A stretch of DNA of 64,000 nucleotides from JAAZGD01 sp964489555. GTDB taxonomy: Bacteria > Bacillota > Clostridia > Peptostreptococcales > Anaerovoracaceae. The stretch lies in assembly GCA_964489555.1 (NCBI GenBank), contig CAZAZF010000002.1, positions 1 to 64,000 of the forward strand, written 5' to 3'. Positions 59,977-64,000 of this stretch are shown in pieces. The notes under the pieces were generated by a model, which did not search any database, was not told the DNA's origin, and was given only the letters and a program-made list of their open reading frames with translations. The position numbers and the translations under genes were made by a program. Each line of letters begins with the position of its first letter. Within the stretch, counting starts at the first letter, position 1.

Positions 59977-62649
59977 ATGGGCGAGCGGGAAAACCTGATT
60001 GGAATCAGAAAACCCTCTGATAATATACTTCCGGAATTCTTACTGGCTATTCTTGTGGCCGGCGGGGTGATTCTTGCCGTCTTTTCAAATCTTCTGTTTT
60101 TGGAAGAGAGTTTCTATAATGAGACTGCTGATGGCATGGGACACCTGACCAAGGTGGTTTACTTGGCAGAACATTGGAAAAATTTGGAGTTTCCTTCTTG
60201 GTGCCCCTTTTGGTATAACGGCTCCACTATGACTCAATATTATGCCCCTTTGGGGTATTGGATGATGGCGATTGCACAAATCTTTACCGGTGATGTGATG
60301 CTTACCATGAAGATTTACTGCTTCGTTTCTTTGTTTTTTGGAAGTATCGGCGTGTGGGCCATTTCGCGAAGGTTTATAGGGAACTGGGTAGGGCTGATTT
60401 CTATTGTTATGTATGGTCTTCAACCATATTTGACAATCACTTTACTGGATATCGGAGCCTTGGCGCAAGGGGTTATTTTTCTTTTTACACCATGGTTGTT
60501 GTATAGTGTTTTTTCATTTTTCTGTCATCACAACAGAAAAGATTTCGTTTTGATTTTCGCATTTACAGGCTTGCTAATTTTAAGCCATGCCATGCATGCT
60601 TTCATGATTTGCCTGGCGATTGCAATTGTGGCCCTTCCCTATGTAATTTCTCAAAAAATACCATGGATATCCTATGTATTAACAGGCTTAGCTATGGGGG
60701 TAGGGGCCTTGGCTTGCAGTTTCTGGTGGTTTGTGGGAGTAACCCCTTTCGAAAATCCAAGTTTGCCCTACTTGTTAGAGGAATCTACAGTGTTTAACAG
60801 CGCAACATTATTATGGTTTACCTCTTTAGAACAAATGATAAATTTTCGTTTTGCAATTTCTGCCACCACGACCTTAATTATTGCATTCATAGTATATAAA
60901 ATTTCCTTTTGGCAAAAATGGACTTTTTCTTCTCAACAGCTGGTCGTTTCATTTTCTCTTTATCTTTCTCTCTATACAATTCTTTTTTCTTTTGGTCAAA
61001 ACCTTTCAATACTTAAATATTTTCCTTTAATATCTTCTATGGTTCCCGGTAGAATATTGAGCATGACATCGGTTACAGTTGCAGTGGCCGGCGCCTTTCT
61101 GGTTAAACGAATGGCCGCAAATCACATTAAAAAACCAGTAGGCGGGGTCGTTATCTATAGATTTGCATTGGTTTTGGTAATTGGCTTTATATTATGGGAT
61201 ATGAATCCTTTTAAGCAGACATATAGCGTTCAAGACTACGATGCACTATACCAAAGCATAATACCAACCGAAAATCTAGAAGAAAAACCTTTTGAGAAAG
61301 GAAGATATGCTTGGCTTCTTTCAGTTAATTGCAGCGAAGCCTATTTCCCTGTGGTGGCATACAATTATAATATAGCCGAGGGTTGGAATCTTGAAGGTTC
61401 ACAACACAACCGTACTTTGATTAGAAAAAATGTTGCACATGTATGCGAAGCGGAGGAGTATGTTGTAAAGAACATTTTGTTCTGGAATGTTAAGTATATA
61501 AGCATTCATAGAGGTCTTGATAAGTTTTCGGAAGTAATATCAAATTATGGCTTTGAAAAGGTCATGCGCAAAAGCAATTTGGAATATAGCTTGGATATTT
61601 TTATGAATCCCTCTGCTTCTTCCTATTTTTTGATCGACCCTAGAGATGTGCTGGTGGTGGGGCCGGGAGCCAGTGGGCTTGCTTTGGAATTCCCTTTTAT
61701 GGTGCAGGAGTTTGAGACCGATATAACGAAGTTTGATTTAAATGAACTTCTTAAATACCGTGTGATTTATATCGCAGAGCCGGAACTTAATGGCACATCT
61801 AAAATACTGGCTTTTGAGAAGCGGGTAGAGGCACTGGTAAACCAAGGAGTGTATGTAATTGTGGAGTTATCTCGAATTCAAAGACTCCCCGTTTTTGATG
61901 TAACATGCAAAGAATATCAAGAAAAGCACGGGGTGGTGTTGTCCGGGGCTGTGAGCTGCTCCAGGGAATTGCCCTTTGGTTCGGAAGCAACGGAAAGAGA
62001 TGTGACTTTCTTTGGGCTTGATGGATTGGACAAAGGCTACTTTTCTCTTTATTCTTCACCTGAGCATAAGATGGGAGATGTGGTGGGCGAGAAGAAGGTG
62101 GGAAAGGGATCTGTGATAATGATTGGAAGCCGTTTGACCCAGTATTTACAATCTCCTACGGTATTTGTGTACGGATATGACACGGAACGTCAATTTTACA
62201 TTGCGGAGCCAATGAAGAAATTACTGCTGGATATTTTGGAGAAAGAAGGGTTTCAACATAGCTTTGTTCCTGAATCATTTCTCGTAGATTCTGCAGATTG
62301 GGATTATCAAGGTGTTGTATTTTCATATAATGCTCCAAAACCAGAAGAAGTTACCGTATCCGTCACCTATACGCCGAGATGGAAAGCCTGGGTGGATGGA
62401 GAGAAATGGACGGTGAGAAGCCGGGAAAATTTAATTGTGCTGGATCTTCCGGCAGGAGAGCACGAGGTGGAGTTGCATTATGTGATGACAGTTTTTGGGT
62501 ACATCGGTTACGGTCTTTCATTCCTCGGTGTGGTGATTCTATTTTTTATAGTTCGAAAGTATTCTTATGTGGTGCGCTTCACTCGGTATATAGGGAAACG
62601 TTTGGTTCGATTTTTTCAATTCCCCAGCAAACAGTGGGGAAATGGCTGA
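59977..62649 (+). CDS. Large membrane protein, PTPS-related family
   Basis: 890 residues. The first ~415 contain ~10-11 membrane helices and an early ETADGMGHLTKVVYLAEHW loop plus YYAPLGYWMMAIAQ, features of GT-C-like membrane glycosyltransferases. Residues ~420-830 form an extracytoplasmic domain, then a last helix (~845-863) and a basic tail. I associate it with the 6-pyruvoyl-tetrahydropterin-synthase-related membrane family, and a PTPS-like gene does lie next. Polysaccharide or lipid glycosylation is an inference. It lies 32 bp after the diguanylate cyclase gene. Confidence 0.65.
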   Translation: MGERENLIGIRKPSDNILPEFLLAILVAGGVILAVFSNLLFLEESFYNETADGMGHLTKVVYLAEHWKNLEFPSWCPFWYNGSTMTQYYAPLGYWMMAIAQIFTGDVMLTMKIYCFVSLFFGSIGVWAISRRFIGNWVGLISIVMYGLQPYLTITLLDIGALAQGVIFLFTPWLLYSVFSFFCHHNRKDFVLIFAFTGLLILSHAMHAFMICLAIAIVALPYVISQKIPWISYVLTGLAMGVGALACSFWWFVGVTPFENPSLPYLLEESTVFNSATLLWFTSLEQMINFRFAISATTTLIIAFIVYKISFWQKWTFSSQQLVVSFSLYLSLYTILFSFGQNLSILKYFPLISSMVPGRILSMTSVTVAVAGAFLVKRMAANHIKKPVGGVVIYRFALVLVIGFILWDMNPFKQTYSVQDYDALYQSIIPTENLEEKPFEKGRYAWLLSVNCSEAYFPVVAYNYNIAEGWNLEGSQHNRTLIRKNVAHVCEAEEYVVKNILFWNVKYISIHRGLDKFSEVISNYGFEKVMRKSNLEYSLDIFMNPSASSYFLIDPRDVLVVGPGASGLALEFPFMVQEFETDITKFDLNELLKYRVIYIAEPELNGTSKILAFEKRVEALVNQGVYVIVELSRIQRLPVFDVTCKEYQEKHGVVLSGAVSCSRELPFGSEATERDVTFFGLDGLDKGYFSLYSSPEHKMGDVVGEKKVGKGSVIMIGSRLTQYLQSPTVFVYGYDTERQFYIAEPMKKLLLDILEKEGFQHSFVPESFLVDSADWDYQGVVFSYNAPKPEEVTVSVTYTPRWKAWVDGEKWTVRSRENLIVLDLPAGEHEVELHYVMTVFGYIGYGLSFLGVVILFFIVRKYSYVVRFTRYIGKRLVRFFQFPSKQWGNG

Positions 62650-62758
62650 TAGAGGTTTTCATTGAATTCCTCCTTTCCCAAAGGGGGGGATTCGTTATAT
62701 AATAAGACGAGAATATTCAGTAAATTTACAAAAGGCGTAATTTAAGGTTTGTGAAAGA

Positions 62759-63229
62759 ATGATAAAGTATTATATCTGCAAGTATTTCATTAATGCCATG
62801 CATAGCATGGACAATATTCAGAGAAATGCCCATCGGCATACATTTGCCTTGACCATATCGATGGAGAAAAAAACCAATGGCACCCACATGGTAACCTTTG
62901 GGGATCTTGATGAACTCACCCGTCGTTATTTGGCTCAGTACAATGGGGCTTATTTAAATGGGCTCACACAATTTCAAGGAGTATATCCATCGGTGGAATG
63001 GATGGCCGAGGTATTTTTTGATGATTTAGAAATCATCTTTAGAGAAAACGGATGGAACTGTTTGCAGTTGGAAGTTTTTGACAACCCACTGAATGTATGC
63101 ATTGTTTCCAACCAGATACTATTGCCTTCCGAAAATCCGGAGAAAATGACTCAATTGAGTGTTCGGGTGTTGGAAGAGGGGAAGAAGTACCGTAGCATGT
63201 TGAACCGCCTTATGGAAGAAAATTGGTAG
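62759..63229 (+). CDS. 6-pyruvoyl-tetrahydropterin synthase-like protein
   Basis: 156 residues with the T-fold: NAMHSMDN and NAHRHTFALTIS supply His15, His25 and His27 at the zinc-ligand positions of QueD/PTPS. MVTFGDLDELTRRYLAQYNGAYLNGLTQF matches the D-x-x-L...LNxL segment, although the usual DH pair is YN here. The catalytic Cys of QueD is not visible, so it may bind pterins without the QueD reaction. It is 109 bp after the membrane-protein stop. Confidence 0.75.
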   Translation: MIKYYICKYFINAMHSMDNIQRNAHRHTFALTISMEKKTNGTHMVTFGDLDELTRRYLAQYNGAYLNGLTQFQGVYPSVEWMAEVFFDDLEIIFRENGWNCLQLEVFDNPLNVCIVSNQILLPSENPEKMTQLSVRVLEEGKKYRSMLNRLMEENW

Positions 63230-63230
63230 G

Positions 63231-64000
63231 ATGAAACACCAGAACATGATAAAAACCGGAACGATGCTTCTGGTCATATTTCTAGCTATAGGGATGTGGA
63301 CTTCATATCCCTCTTTTGCATCCTCCGCTCCCATTTCCATAGATGGAGATGGGAGCGATTGGGAGGGAATCAGCGGTGGAAGTGGCACCGGTGGAGAGCT
63401 GTCAGGGTTTGTAAGAGCAGCCAACGATGAGAGATACCTGTATTTGTCATACCAAGGGAATTGGGCAACGAATGTATATGTGGAAGTGGAAATTGAAATC
63501 GATGGAGAGAGGGTTCTTTCTCCTTATAGCCCTGTCTTAATTAATTTTTATCCCGAAAGGCAACGAGGGAGCTTCGGACTGCAAGATGGTTGGTACGAAG
63601 CCATCGCCGGAGCGTCCGGCTCATATCAAACAACATATAACGAGGAATTGGAAAACTATGAGGAATTATTTTTTGAAGCCCGAATCCCATTATCGGCCTT
63701 GGGATACATAAATAACTGGAGCCCCTCAATGCGGGTTTTTTGGAATGGCCTGGGGAGAACGCAAATGGATTCTCAACTTTTTGGAGAGTCGAAGCCTCCA
63801 CTGGAGGAAGATATTGCGCTTGAACAGGAGACAACGATAGAAGAACCTGATATGGAACAAGAAAGACGGGAGACGATGCAAGCATTTATGGAAGATCTCG
63901 CGGAAGAAGAAGCGGCATTAGAAGAAGAGCCTTATATAACGGATGAGGTCCTTCAGTTGGAGATGGCACTGCTTGCCACGGGCGACTACTTGGAAATAGA
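63231..64000 (+). CDS. Exported CBM9-like protein, 3' end beyond the window
   Basis: The frame is open to the window edge, so only ~256 residues are seen. A signal peptide (MIKTGTMLLVIFLAIGMWTSYPSFASS) is followed by APISIDGDGSDWEGISG, typical of CBM9-like or DUF-type beta-sandwich domains. Residues ~190-250 are Glu-rich and coiled (LEEDIALEQETTIEEPD, FMEDLAEEEAALEEEP). It starts two bases after the PTPS-like stop. A surface role in the same pathway is plausible. Confidence 0.7.
   Translation, partial: MKHQNMIKTGTMLLVIFLAIGMWTSYPSFASSAPISIDGDGSDWEGISGGSGTGGELSGFVRAANDERYLYLSYQGNWATNVYVEVEIEIDGERVLSPYSPVLINFYPERQRGSFGLQDGWYEAIAGASGSYQTTYNEELENYEELFFEARIPLSALGYINNWSPSMRVFWNGLGRTQMDSQLFGESKPPLEEDIALEQETTIEEPDMEQERRETMQAFMEDLAEEEAALEEEPYITDEVLQLEMALLATGDYLEI

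Overview
The window reads as chromosome of an anaerobic, low-to-moderate GC, Gram-positive clostridium-type bacterium. Evidence: strong AAGGAGG ribosome binding sites with frequent TTG and GTG starts, an S-layer-homology protein, a rubredoxin/rubrerythrin/PerR cluster, ferredoxin-type and radical SAM enzymes, an LL-diaminopimelate aminotransferase and a selenocysteine system (SelB plus a selenoprotein peroxiredoxin). The genus cannot be fixed from the sequence. No rRNA, tRNA, insertion sequence, phage or CRISPR array was seen. One 100-N assembly gap lies at 26293-26392.

Layout. 1-7017: plus-strand acetyltransferases, methyltransferases, a membrane diguanylate cyclase, DUF3795 cysteine-rich proteins and two gene remnants, a much-rearranged accessory patch. 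7115-13098: cell-surface and exported proteins (SLH, PA14, copper-amine-oxidase-N-like stalk domains), mostly on the minus strand, with an aspartate/glutamate racemase. 13358-19992: a selenocysteine peroxiredoxin followed by selB, a MoaE-like gene, a flavin disulfide oxidoreductase, a chromate-type transporter and a HAD phosphatase. 20086-23607: two type IV pilin-like proteins around a polytopic membrane protein. 23767-26778: rsgA, an ECF sigma factor with an RsgI-like anti-sigma protein carrying proline-rich tandem repeats, and a 34-residue membrane peptide. 27019-34921: a CoA-disulfide-reductase-like enzyme, an MFS transporter, a radical SAM protein, flavodoxin-fold proteins and a glycosyltransferase. 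34894-44308: stress and repair genes (glutathione peroxidase, TetR, lipocalin, cation efflux, MutY, MsrAB, PerR, rubredoxin, rubrerythrin), two DUF5320 proteins and a radical SAM protein. 44484-52168: copper P-type ATPase, small zinc-ribbon proteins and a MacAB-like efflux system on the minus strand. 52315-57111: TrmB regulator, LysA-like and DapL-like enzymes, ferredoxin-nitroreductase and an acetyltransferase. 57271-64000: a signalling and surface locus.

The most interesting block is 57271-59944. Three overlapping genes encode an unidentified protein faintly like CpcT/CpeT bilin lyases, a cobalamin-binding protein with the CarH-type Wx9EH signature but no MerR DNA-binding domain, and a soluble diguanylate cyclase. 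I infer a vitamin-B12-based, possibly light-responsive input to cyclic-di-GMP. Just downstream lie a large membrane protein, a 6-pyruvoyl-tetrahydropterin-synthase-like protein and an exported protein that may be its output. Second is the selenocysteine peroxiredoxin, whose in-frame TGA hides its true start and which lacks the usual resolving cysteine.
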